Shown here one piece after another: positions 22,433 to 32,564 of a DNA stretch of 64,000 bases. The notes under the pieces were generated by a model. That model saw nothing but the letters and a program-made list of their open reading frames with translations. It ran no database searches and had not been told where the DNA came from. The DNA is from Microcebus murinus (Eukaryota; Chordata; Mammalia; Primates; Cheirogaleidae), in NCBI RefSeq assembly GCF_040939455.1, contig NC_134129.1, forward strand, positions 20,162,001 to 20,226,000, read 5' to 3'. Each line of letters begins with the position of its first letter. The first letter of the stretch is position 1. The position numbers and the translations under genes were made by a program.

Positions 22433-22998
22433 CATCGTTTGTATTGCTGTGTAACAAATGACCACAAATAACACTCATTCCTTAGCTCCCGGCATTGCAG
22501 GTCAGAAGATCAGTGCAGCATGGCTAGGTTCCGTACTCAAGGTTTCATAAGGTGGGCCGAGTTTGTGTCTGAAAGCTCAAGGTAAGTATACACCTTGACC
22601 TTATTTATGTTGTTGGAAGAATTCTTTTCCTGGTAGCTGCAGGTCTGAGGTCTCCATTTCCTTGGGGCTATCTGTTAGGGGCTACTTTCATCTCCTAAAA
22701 ATTGTCTACATTCCTTGTAGCACGCTCAAAGAATCTCCCTTGCGTTGGATCGACCTCACACTTTGCATCTCTGAATTCTCTGGCCTTTAGACCCAGATTT
22801 TAGAGGGCGTGTGTGATTAGGTCAGGCCCAGCAAAATGATCTGCGTACTTTAAGGCTGATTTGGGACCTTCTTTCATCCACAAAGTCTCTTCACAGCAAC
22901 ATGTAGGCTAATATTTCTTTGAATAAGTGGGAGCAGTTGTGGGTACTCTAGGGCCAAAAATTTGGGGGGTTATTTTGGAATTCCACCTACCACGTACG
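22433..22998 (-). mobile_element. Ancient MLT1-type LTR, antisense
   Basis: The left end GTATTGCTGTGTAACAAATG with GACCACAAATAACAC is the reversed 3' end typical of MLT1 LTRs (TTACACAGCAATA in sense). The right end near GAATTCCACCTACCACG fits the reversed 5' end. The middle is diverged. Superfamily likely, subfamily unknown. Confidence 0.5.
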
Positions 22999-23032
22999 TA
23001 GCCTAGAGATGACCAACATAATCAGAAGCTGT

Positions 23033-23384
23033 AAAAATATGAATTCAGGCCGGGCGCGGTGGCTCACGCCTGTAATCCTAGCACTTTGGGAGGCCGAGGC
23101 GGGCGGATCGCTCAAGGTCAGGAGTTCGAAACCAGCCTGAGCGAGACCCCGTCTCTACCAAAAATAGAAAGAAATTAATTGACCAACTAAAAATATATAT
23201 AGAAAAAATTAGCCGGGCATGGTGGCGCATGCCTGTAGTCCCAGCTACTCGGGAGGCTGAGGCAGTAGGATCGCTGAGCCCAGGAGATTGAGGTTGCTGT
23301 GAGCCAGGCTGACGCCACGGCACTCACTCTAGCCTGGGCAACAAAGTGAGACTCTGTCTCAAAAAAAAAAAAAATATGAATTCA
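23033..23384 (+). mobile_element. Alu (lemur-type), full length
   Basis: GGCCGGGCGCGGTGGCTCAC start at 23048, two monomers joined by the lemur-type A-rich linker with AGAAAGAAATTAATTG, A tail from 23361. Target duplication AAAAATATGAATTCA at 23033-23047 and 23370-23384. The left monomer keeps pol III box-like elements (TGGCTCACGCC, GTTCGAAACC). Confidence 0.96.
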
Positions 23385-25262
23385 GGTTATCCTAATGCCA
23401 ATCTTTGAAGCATGGAGTACATTTGTGACCTATATTTTAGCAACTGTGTTGAGGATCACTCGCTATGAATTCTCTAATTCTCTATGCTAATCCTTATTAT
23501 TTCCTTGAGTCCATCTTCCTTTAATCTAAATTCCATCCCTATTTATTTTATCTTTGTATTATATATACATAAGCGTCACTACATCTTTTGTGGAAGGAGG
23601 TTAGAGAACAAATGCATTCTTGAAAAAAGGGCTTCGTTTCCATGATTTCAGTTTTTTGAGATAATATAAAAAGTTGTGGTCTTGCCAAAAGGAAAAAAAT
23701 AAAAGTCATAAAAAGAAAGTCAGAAAGGACTGGTGAGTAGTTTCTTTGGGAGTAAAAATAACGAAAAGGCTGTTTAGCAAAGGATACAGACCGGGATTCT
23801 CTCTCAAAGCTCTTTACGATTGAGATAAATATTTACTTAGTTGGCATAATTTAGCTATTGGCTTTACTGGAGGAATGGATCGTACCGGAAAGCCATTTTA
23901 TTTCAACAGTCCTAGGATTCCATCAAAATAATTATTAACTGTTGGGTAATAGTTATCAGAGCTACAATAAAACATAGTAAATTAAAATATTTGAAAGTTT
24001 ATATGCAGTAGTTTTACAGTGCCTAGAAGTTATATGAATATTAACACAGAATAAAAATGCAATAAATATGAGGTCTTTCAAAAATGCACTAAACATATGT
24101 CATGTAGCTTTCAAAGGAAAGGACAAAGGAAGCACTACCTTTGAGATGGTTATTTACTCCATAAAAAACATTGAAATTATATTTCGGCTCAGAGTGTCTA
24201 GTGTCTTTTTCAATTTAAGAATCGCAAAACTGCATGCCTCAGTAACATTGCTCTGCTGGAATTAGAGACTGTGAAATGTTCGAGTTTGTAGGAGAGTTTT
24301 GTGATTGATGGATGTGCAAAGCTTCCATCATCTGCTCATCATGCTCCATCTTTCTCCATTTGGAAGTAGAATCGTTGTAGCAGGCATTATTATTGTAGCT
24401 GGAAACTTTAGGGGAAAAAAATGAACTTAGGATTCCTAAAAGTATGTTATGTAACTTACAAATATAAACACTGCAAGAAAAAAAAATCAATTGGGTTTTC
24501 CTAATGCCTAAAAGCATAGAGAATATATAACTCCCCTAATAATGTCATGTGTTTGTGTTTACAGATGGGGAGAGAGAGAGAGAAAGAGAGAGAGAGAACA
24601 TATGTGCTTAACATTGGTCTATGTGTCTGTAAATAAGATGAATACTTAGAAGATATCCCCAATGATATTTCTTTTTAGTTAAGCCATTTGTCAAAATAAA
24701 AGCCTTCTGGGTGGGTGATGTATTGCCTTTTTTTTTTTGAAGACAGACTTAGATACTGGGAAAAATTCATGCTTTGATATGCCACATAGCACTATCTGGT
24801 TATATATTTTTTAAAATCCATTTCCTTTGAGAGTTAATCAGAAGAGAAAACATACATTCTGAGGAAAATATCTATTATTTTTGGAAAAATAATCGTCTCT
24901 TCAAGTAAAACGTAAATATACCAATGGGTGAAACTTTTTTTTTTTTTTTTTTTGGCAAATATCAGACCTTCACAGAGTGGTTGCCTCTATTTCAAAACAA
25001 ATAATTACTGACAATACCATTTCTTCAGAGTAATGACCGCCAATGCTTCAGGTCCATGGATATATATATATTTTTTAATCTACTTTTACGATGGATAATT
25101 ATATGGCAAACTTAAAATATCCAGTGAGCCACGTGTGAGCACGCATCTATTCTACAGATGTTTTCAGGATTTTGAAAATATTGAATGTGATGCATACTGG
25201 ACATTGGAGGCAGCAAAACTTGTGGATATCGGCCCGGAATGAGGGGTCTGGGTGTCACTGTG
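23385..25262. other. No gene recognised
   Basis: AT-rich unassigned DNA with a (GA)n tract at about 24568-24598 and T-runs at 24728 and 24935-24955. The frame at 24239-24517 has no domain. Confidence 0.4.
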
Positions 25263-25440
25263 AACCCTGTCACTTGCTGTCCAGCTTTTTGCAAGTGGCT
25301 AAAACATGTTACTCCATAGTCTCCCCACAAGTCAAGAGGGTCAAGTGATATCTCACGCATCAGAGTGTCGCGAGGATTCGATTCACGTATGCAGCAGATA
25401 ATTATTGAGTGCCGATATCTCGGTGCTGGAAGGCTGAGAC
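25263..25440 (+). mobile_element. Ancient MIR SINE fragment
   Basis: Sense order CACTTGCTGTCCAGC, TTTTTGCAAGTGGCTAAAAC, GTCTCCCCACAAGTCA, GTCGCGAGGATTCGATTCA and ATTATTGAGTGCCG resembles MIR. The 131-codon frame on the opposite strand (25507-25112) lies over it and has no recognisable domain. Confidence 0.55.
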
Positions 25441-26212
25441 GAGCAAAAGCGATTAACCTCGGCATCCTCAGGGGGTTTATGTCCAAAGAGGTCATGTATG
25501 ATAACATTTACAAAGCCTTTTTGGCATCGTGGCTAGAAAGCCACCGTCATTTAATAAGTGGACACTATGATTATTTGATTAGTTGTTAGTAAAGGTACAT
25601 GTTATATTGAAAAAAAAAATGAAAACGACAGATCTGTAAAATTGTGGGGGGGGGGGAACGTTTGTTAAGACAGAAAGGACCTGAAAAAAAAAAAAAAAAA
25701 AAGAACACAAGTTAGCACAGAACAAGCTTTGGGATTTTAGTTCCTGCTCCAAGTAAGAAGATTTTTTTTTTTCAAAAACCATTAAGATCTGGGCTCCTCA
25801 TTTTCTCTCCCAGCCGTGATAGTTTTATTGTAAAACCACCTGAGTGAGCAACGCCAGGTGAAGGGGCTGCAGATTACGAACAGGTTTGCAGAACATCTTC
25901 TCTGTTTTCTTATCCTGTCTGTATCCGGATCATGTCTTGGTGTCCTTGTAAACACTGAAGGGAAATATCCATTTTAATCTGGGAGGAGGAAAGAAGGATG
26001 CCCTTTTTTCTATCACGAGAAGGTTAGCAGTTTAACACAGCTATGGACTCTCCTGTGAGCTTGACTACTTCTTTCCCACATTTTTAACCTGATTTTTTTT
26101 TCATAGTAGTGATGTCTTTAACGGTTTATCTTTTGTCCTCTATGGGGATGCCAAGAGGCTCTTTACAATGGCAAATCAGAACACGCCATTGCTGTGCTTG
26201 GAAGTTTTCTCT
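25441..26212. other. No gene recognised
   Basis: Unassigned. Contains a G-run at 25647-25657 and an A-run at 25684-25701. Confidence 0.4.
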
Positions 26213-26331
26213 GAGCAGGCACGATGGCTCACGCCTGTAATCCCGGGACTTTGGGAGGCTGAAGCAGAAGGATCGCTTGAGGCCATGAGTTTGAGACCAG
26301 CTGGAGCAACACAGCAAGACCCCAGCTCTAC

Positions 26332-26362
<31 letters not shown>

Positions 26363-26528
26363 AAATTAGCCAGTGATAGTGGCGTGCACCTGTAGTCCTA
26401 GCAACTTGGGAGGCGGGGGTGGGAAGATTGCCAGAGCCCCGGTGTTGGAGGTTGCGGTGAGCTATGATCATGCCACGATACTCCAGTGTGAGCAACAGAA
26501 GGAGACTTTGTGTCAAAAAAAAAAAAAA
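26213..26528 (+). mobile_element. Old Alu (AluJ-like)
   Basis: Dimeric Alu with a plain A-run linker (26331-26359) and without the lemur linker. The right monomer has GAGCTATGATCATGCCACG, a state typical of AluJ, the oldest dimeric Alu shared by all primates. Diverged from the younger copies; tail at 26515-26528. Confidence 0.85.
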
Positions 26529-26579
26529 GTCTTTATTGACATCTTATTGGACTTAGGACAGAAATCAGCTTTCTTATCA

Positions 26580-26830
26580 TGGTGCCTAGATTTCTACTGA
26601 CCTCTAATCTTTTATCACATCACACTTCCTACCCATCAGCCTGGTCCGTCATACTGGGCTGCTTGTTTTTCTCTCCCAACATTCCAGCTCGTCTTCATCT
26701 CTGTATTCTGGTCGCAATTCTCTTCTTCCAACGAGTCACGTGGCTAACTCTCTGTCACAATTTAGGAGAGCCCAGCTCAGTTATCACGTCTTCAGAAGGT
26801 CTTCGCCGGCCAGAAGCTGGATATGGATCA
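26580..26830 (+). mobile_element. Ancient L2 LINE 3' fragment
   Basis: Order CTTTTATCACATCACAC, CTACCCATCAGCCTGGTC, ACATTCCAGCTCGTCTTC, CTCTTCTTCCAACGAGTCACGTGGC, TCAGTTATCACGTCTTCAGA follows the L2 3' end consensus pattern. The frame at 26579-26842 is part of this relic. Confidence 0.55.
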
Positions 26831-28829
26831 ACCATCCCATGACCACAAGGACAACAAAGGTAATCTCAGGAGGACTGGCTGGAAAGACAGAAGTCCTGGA
26901 TGATATCAGCTCTGGATGGCACATCTCATGACTTCGTTTTATGCAATAATAGTAAAACCCCTAATTTGTTGAAGCCATAGGATTTGTTTTGTTTTTTTTT
27001 TTAAATAAAAAATAAAGAGGGATAGCAATTGAACTGTATATCTCTATGTAAAGAATATTCGAGAATTAGCTTAGAACGATAGAGTATAATTATTCATCAT
27101 TATGGATGTACAAGGCTGGTCTCATCAATCAAGTGAGATGTGTAGCGGATCAATCATTATTAGTATAAGTCTCAGGTCTACATTAACTGGCACTGTATAT
27201 ATATTTTATCAAGCTGGAAAAGCCCATTTGAAATTTGAAAGGCTACACTACCTGTAAATTATTAATGCTTTTTTCTTAAAGCACTTAGAAAGAACATATT
27301 TTTATTCTATATCACGAAGTGTTCATGAAGATGGAAAAGAATTTATATTTGAGACCACGGTGAACACAAAATGCAATGCACTTGGATACATTGTAAAGAT
27401 AGTGAGGATCATCCCAGGACTTAAATATGGCAAAGTAAATACATAGTAATTTCTACTGACGGGGCTAGATCACAACATCACATACTCTACTGCAGCAATG
27501 TGCATTTCAAAGTAGGTAGAAGGGAAGATTTGAAATGTTCCCAACACATAGAAAGGATAAATACTCAAGATCATAGATACCTCAAATACCCAGACTTGAT
27601 CATTGCACATTCTATGCATGCAACGGAATATCACATGTGTCCTATAAATATGTAAAATAGTATGATGAATAAATTTTTTAAAAAAAAGATTGAATAGATT
27701 GAAGACAGCAAAGAAAGATGGGTTTTTAAGATGTGGCATGCTGACAATGGTCTTTAAGTTCGGCCTGCCTGGAAGTTTGCTGTGTTTTTGTTGTGCTTAT
27801 TTGTGTGGAAACAGCAATAGTGAGACAAACCGTTGGGTAATCCTAGGTTATATCCTCTTCACTGTTAGCATCCTTCATTGCTATTAATTTATATTTTAGA
27901 GAAAAAGATTCCTTTTTTTTTTTTTGAAGTCCTTATGGCACAATTTGCCATGTGAATATCAGAAACAGAAAAATAATACATCAAATAACTTACAATTGAG
28001 GTAAGAGCATAAGATCCATGAACACAAGGAAAAAAAAATAAATCGTGATCCACTGTAGCCTCACTTGACGGCTGACACAGGTAACATATAACATGCACAA
28101 CTTTCTCTGCGCACGCTCCAATCCTGTTCAGTTTGCAAAAAGATAAAATTATATTGTAGCTGAGCATGTGGGAGGGGAGAGACTGTTGCAGCTATATTAG
28201 AAAGCACAATCTGCCATTAGGTCTCTCAGGATCCTTTCAATGTAATTCTCCTTCTAATTAAGGAATAAAGAACAGAAAAAATAAAAAATTCATCAGGTCT
28301 GCATTATGAAGGAAAATACAAATGTTTCTAATTCATGGAGGAGTGGATCTATATCTATTTAAAATTCCTAGGGGCAAAAACTCCCAGCTTAGAACAATTT
28401 CAGGTCAAAACTGACTCTGGTTCCTTCTCTCCACAGTTCTCTAATATATATATATATATTTTTTTTTCTAGAACTAAAAATGGATATTTTGGCAGTGTGG
28501 TCCATAAGCCTCACTCAAGTGAGATGAGTGGACATATAAACTGACTCTGTCAAATCACATAACTGCATGTTGTAAAATTGTTTCAAGTCTAAAATCTATC
28601 TTTAAATGCCGGACACACAAATATCACCAAGTAGTGCACAACTGCCATACCATATATAGACTAAATTGTTCACCATATTTCTCTATCTCCATTTATATCT
28701 ATATCTAATCTATCTTGAATCACCACTCACTTTTTACAAACTCAAGCTGACGTTCTTTCTTAATACTAAAAACCATTATGTTGAGAAAGTTGAAACATGA
28801 TGGTCAAAAATCTGTGCTTTGGAATCAAT
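26831..28829. other. No gene recognised
   Basis: AT-rich unassigned DNA. The minus-strand frames at 27739-27470 and 28167-27889 have no recognisable domain. (TA)n at 28446-28460. Confidence 0.4.
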
Positions 28830-29040
28830 CATCCTGCATTTAAGCCTCAACCTTATTATTTTTCTCTCTGGGAGTCTGATCATGTTGTGATATTATTTAA
28901 CCTTTGAAATTCAGGCTCCTTGGTGGTGAAATGATAACAGTACCTCTCAGAGTGTTTTTGTGAAGATTAAATGAACGAACATATACGGAGTTTCATATTT
29001 CCTAAATAATGTAGAGGTTCAATAAATTTAATTATTATTA
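28830..29040 (+). mobile_element. Ancient MIR SINE fragment
   Basis: GATCATGTTGTGATATTATTTAACC, GGCTCCTTGGTGGTGAAATGATAAC, GTACCTCTCAGAGTG, TTTTGTGAAGATTAAATGA and GTTCAATAAATTTAATTATT match the sense MIR order. Confidence 0.7.
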
Positions 29041-29179
29041 TTGGGAATTCATTATCCACTATCTTCAGGAAATCCCAAAATGAGAGTTTTTACTGCCAAA
29101 TATGTGGTATCTACCGGTTGAGGTGGTTATTACAGTTCCCTGCCATGACTGAGGTGTCTTCTTCTCATTTACATTTCAT

Positions 29180-29300
29180 GTAAGAAGCAAAGGGGACTCA
29201 TAGAATTTAAGCAGCCTTAAAGGTTAAGCAGCCTTTCTAAGGTTAATCAATAATTAATTCAGAAGCCATAACTAGATCTCACATCTCCTATTTCTCCGTG
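29180..29300 (-). mobile_element. Possible MIR fragment, antisense
   Basis: AAGCAGCCTTTCTAAGGTTAATCAATAATTAATTCAGAAGCC recalls the antisense MIR core (cut here by description only: the TTGCCCAAGGTCA-type segment). Short and diverged. Confidence 0.35.
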
Positions 29301-29491
29301 GCATGTTTAGTCTCCCTAAAAAGCTGTTTCGTATTGTTAACTAACATACCTTCTTATAATAGCTTCTTCTGACCATACTTACAGTTTACAAATAATCTGC
29401 ATTTTTTCATTAACCTTTGTTGTGCACATCCAGAAATCAGCATTATTTTGACATGTAATAAGTATATTTAAGGTGCAACAACAGTTTACAA

Positions 29492-29655
29492 AAATTTTAT
29501 TTTATTTTATTTTATTTTATTTTATTTTATTTTATTTTGTAGAGACAGGGTCTCGCTCTTGCTCAGGCTGGTTTCGAACTCCTGAGCTCGAGCAATCCTC
29601 CCACCTCGGCCTCCCAGAGTGCTAGGATGACAGGCGTGAGCCACCGTGCCCGGCC
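29492..29655 (-). mobile_element. Alu left-monomer element (FLAM-like) with (ATTTT)n tail
   Basis: Only one Alu monomer is present, from the tail (ATTTT repeats, 29493-29538) through GAGACAGGGTCTCGC to GTGCCCGGCC at 29655. There is no right monomer. CAAAAATTTTA and CCAAAATTTTA flanks may be its target duplication. It may be a free left Alu monomer or an Alu primed internally. Confidence 0.75.
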
Positions 29656-30341
29656 CCAAAATTTTAAACTGTAAATTGAATGAAAAATTATGGAGCAGCA
29701 CAACATTATCTTCATAAAAAACAGATTTTATAGTTAAATGTAGTCCAGCTTATATGAAATTTGCATTACATATTTTATTACAGTAAAATAAAATGATCAC
29801 CAAAGTAGGCATTTGGCGTCTATATTAATGTGCTTCTACTTATAAGTTTAGGTTTTAGAAAAATTTAGAATCAATATAGTTTAACTTATGTAGTTATGTA
29901 TTAACCTAATATAGCATTTATAAATAAGGTCCTAGACGCTACCCACCTTCGGGGTGGCATTAGATTAAATATTCGTGTGATAAATTGTTTAAACCAAAAC
30001 ATGTGGACAGAAAGGAGATATGAATTTATAATTGTCACCCTACAGCTTAAAATAAACAAGTAGGTCTTTTAAAAGTTTTTCTACAAGCATAATTATTCTT
30101 TAAGTCTATGACTGGAATTTGATGTGAGCATTGAAATGATGAAAGGAAAGTTAATTTAGTTGCGATATGTTGTTACTGTTGGCAAATGTCTCGCTATGAT
30201 ACACTTCCAGTAGATCGGTAGGGCTGAAATGAATAATCCATCAATGTCTTTCCGGGCCCAGATTGTTTAATATCATAATATATTTGGAAATGAAATAGGA
30301 ATTATGTGTGTTTGTGTGTGTTGAGGGGCAGGATGATGATA

Positions 30342-30378
<37 letters not shown>

Positions 30379-31139
30379 TTCTTCTCTTAACCAAAAATCT
30401 GTGACATATATGGTTAGAAATTTTTTTCACGTGGACACAAGGAATAAAAGTGTATGTCTTCAAAATAAATTTCAGCACGGAATAAGACCAGTGCAATCAC
30501 CATTACTATATTATTGATTTTAGAAAGCACTTCATAAATATATTGCTGAAATACAGTTCAAATATATTCTTCTAATGGAAAGGGAAAAATAATTGCTAGT
30601 AGAGAAAATTGATTTTTCAAGAGCAAGAACTACAACATTGTTATCGTCAGAACAAGTCACTGATTTATTTGAGTGTTAATTGGAAAATGTGTGATACTCT
30701 AGCAAACTATATATTATTCAACCTAAGTAATTGGATTTGTAATTTATGCCTTAAAGTTGAATCTATTAGAATTTTAAAGTCTAGGTCTCACCTTCCATAG
30801 CAATGGTTAAAGAATTACACAGCTCTCTAATAAAAAACTATTTTCTTCTTTGAGGTTCTACTGCAATACCTATATCAATAGGCATATCAAGATATGTCAA
30901 CCTGTATCTACTGCAATACCTATATCATGCGGAATCCCTTTTACTTCTAGACCGGACCGTCAATTTTCACAGCATAGTATTTTTTTTTAAAAGATTTCTC
31001 TTGGTCTATAGTTCTTATACAAATGTAAAGCTCTTAATACGTTCTTCTTCTCTTTTCTTATTTAAATCTTCTAAATTCTTATGGCTAATAACAGTTTCAT
31101 TAAATCTAAATTTTGTACAATTCAATTTAGTACTTTAAG
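29656..31139. other. AT-rich DNA, no gene recognised
   Basis: Unassigned DNA apart from the (CA)n tract listed separately. Confidence 0.4.
30342..30376. repeat. (CA)n microsatellite
   Basis: Uninterrupted AC dinucleotides, preceded by a short TGTG-rich stretch at 30305-30320. Confidence 0.95.
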
Positions 31140-31527
31140 AAGCCATCACCTGGCCAGGCGCTGTGGCTCACGCCTGTAATCCTAGCTCTTGGGAGGCCGA
31201 GGCGGGCGGATTGCTCAAGGTCAGGAGTTCTAAACCAGCCTGAGCAAGAGCGAGACCCCGTCTCTACTATAAACAGAAAGAAATTAATTGGCCAACTGAT
31301 ATATATATATAAAAAATTAGCCGGGCATAGTGGCGCATGCCTGTAGTCCCAGCTACTTGGGAGGCTGAGGCAGAAGGATCACTCGAGCCCAGGAGTTTGA
31401 GGTTGCTGTGAGCTAGGCTGACGCCACGGCACTCACTCTAGCCTGGACAACAAAGTAAGACTCTGTCTCAAAAAAAAAACAAAAAAAAAAAAAACAAAAA
31501 AAAAACAAAAAAAAAAAGCCATCACCT
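31140..31527 (+). mobile_element. Alu (lemur-type), CGCTGTGG subgroup, copy A
   Basis: Body from 31152, interrupted A tail (A-runs split by C) to 31515. Target duplication AAGCCATCACCT at 31140-31151 and 31516-31527. Shares with the copies at 35574 and 63296 the start GCGCTGTGG, the shortened AGCTCTTGGGAGG and the linker CAACTGATATAT. Confidence 0.95.
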
Positions 31528-32270
31528 CTAGCAGTTCAGAATTTTTACTGCTTTGCTTTGACAAGCTTCAATTTTACTACCTTTCTCTTGATAAAAAAAA
31601 AAGACTATTATAAAATAATAAATTTCTTGTACTTAGGCATAATTTTCTAAAAGGTTTTCTTTATTCCCTAGGTTATCAGAGCTCCTAAGGTATTTTGGAT
31701 GCCATCTGGTTAAACCTCTGTTAGATAGGTTTGTACATGGTATACCTAATGCAACTCTTATCCACAAATCTATGATGTAGTTATGATTCATTTTTATATT
31801 TCTGCCAAAGACAACTGAGATACCAAAGGATTCAACTTAGGAAGTTAACACCCTCACTAAAGGACTCTCTTGCTCCAAATTCTATGCTCTTTTGTCACAT
31901 CTTATTGCCTTCCTATTGTCTGAAGGTGTGCGTCCTCATGACCATAGGACTCCAAGCCCAAAAGGGTTAAAGGGCTTGATCAAGATTAAGGAGTTACTTT
32001 TAAAGACAAAGATAAGATTATGTGCCAAGGTGAAAATCTCCAAGTCCAGATCCTTCATGATATCTGGCACCCTACACGGGACATCAAAGAGTAGAGAAAA
32101 TGTGCAGATGCCCTGCTCTTGAAGGGCTCTCAGTATGGTATAATGTAACTATACTATTAGTTAAATATGGTGTTTGGAAGAGCCATAGCGCTTGTGGGAA
32201 CAGAGGAGAGGGAGAATGCTGATGCTTACGGAGAGGTGAGAAAGTTCGGATTGGGTCTCAAAAGCATGAA
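31528..32270. other. No gene recognised
   Basis: Unassigned. The frame at 31892-32122 (76 codons) has no domain. Confidence 0.4.
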
Positions 32271-32276
32271 CATGAG

Positions 32277-32557
32277 GGCCGGGCGCGGTGGCTCACGCCT
32301 GTCATCCCAGCACTCTGGGAGGCCGAGGCGGGAGGATCGCTCAAGCTCAGGAGTTCGAAACCAGCCTGAGCAAGAGCGAGACCCCATCTCTACTATAAAT
32401 AGAAAGAAATTAATGGGCCAACTAAAAATATATAGAAAAAAATAAGCCGGGCATGGTGGCGCATGCCTGTAGTCCCAGCTGCCCGGGAGGCTGAGGCAGG
32501 AGGATCGCTTGCGCCCAGGAGTTTGAGGTTGCTGTGAGCTAGGCTGACTCCACGGCA
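32277..32557 (+). mobile_element. Alu (lemur-type) lacking its 3' end and A tail
   Basis: The element is collinear from GGCCGGGCGCGG to CTGACTCCACGGCA, then stops before the CACTCTAGCCTGGGCAAC segment and the A tail. CATGAG lies just before it (32271-32276) and again at 32559-32564. See findings. Confidence 0.92.
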
Positions 32558-32564
32558 TCATGAG

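Noticed and set aside
24568..24598. (GA)n tract considered as part of a regulatory element
   Set aside because: A plain short microsatellite with no further supporting motif.
25112..25507. 131-codon minus-strand frame
   Set aside because: Lies over a MIR-like relic; no domain.
29938..29966. Small hairpin CCACC-TTCGG-GGTGG
   Set aside because: Only five base pairs; expected by chance in 64 kb.
30342..30376. Tandem repeats considered as a CRISPR-like or satellite array
   Set aside because: Dinucleotide microsatellite in a vertebrate genome; no spacer-repeat structure anywhere in the window.
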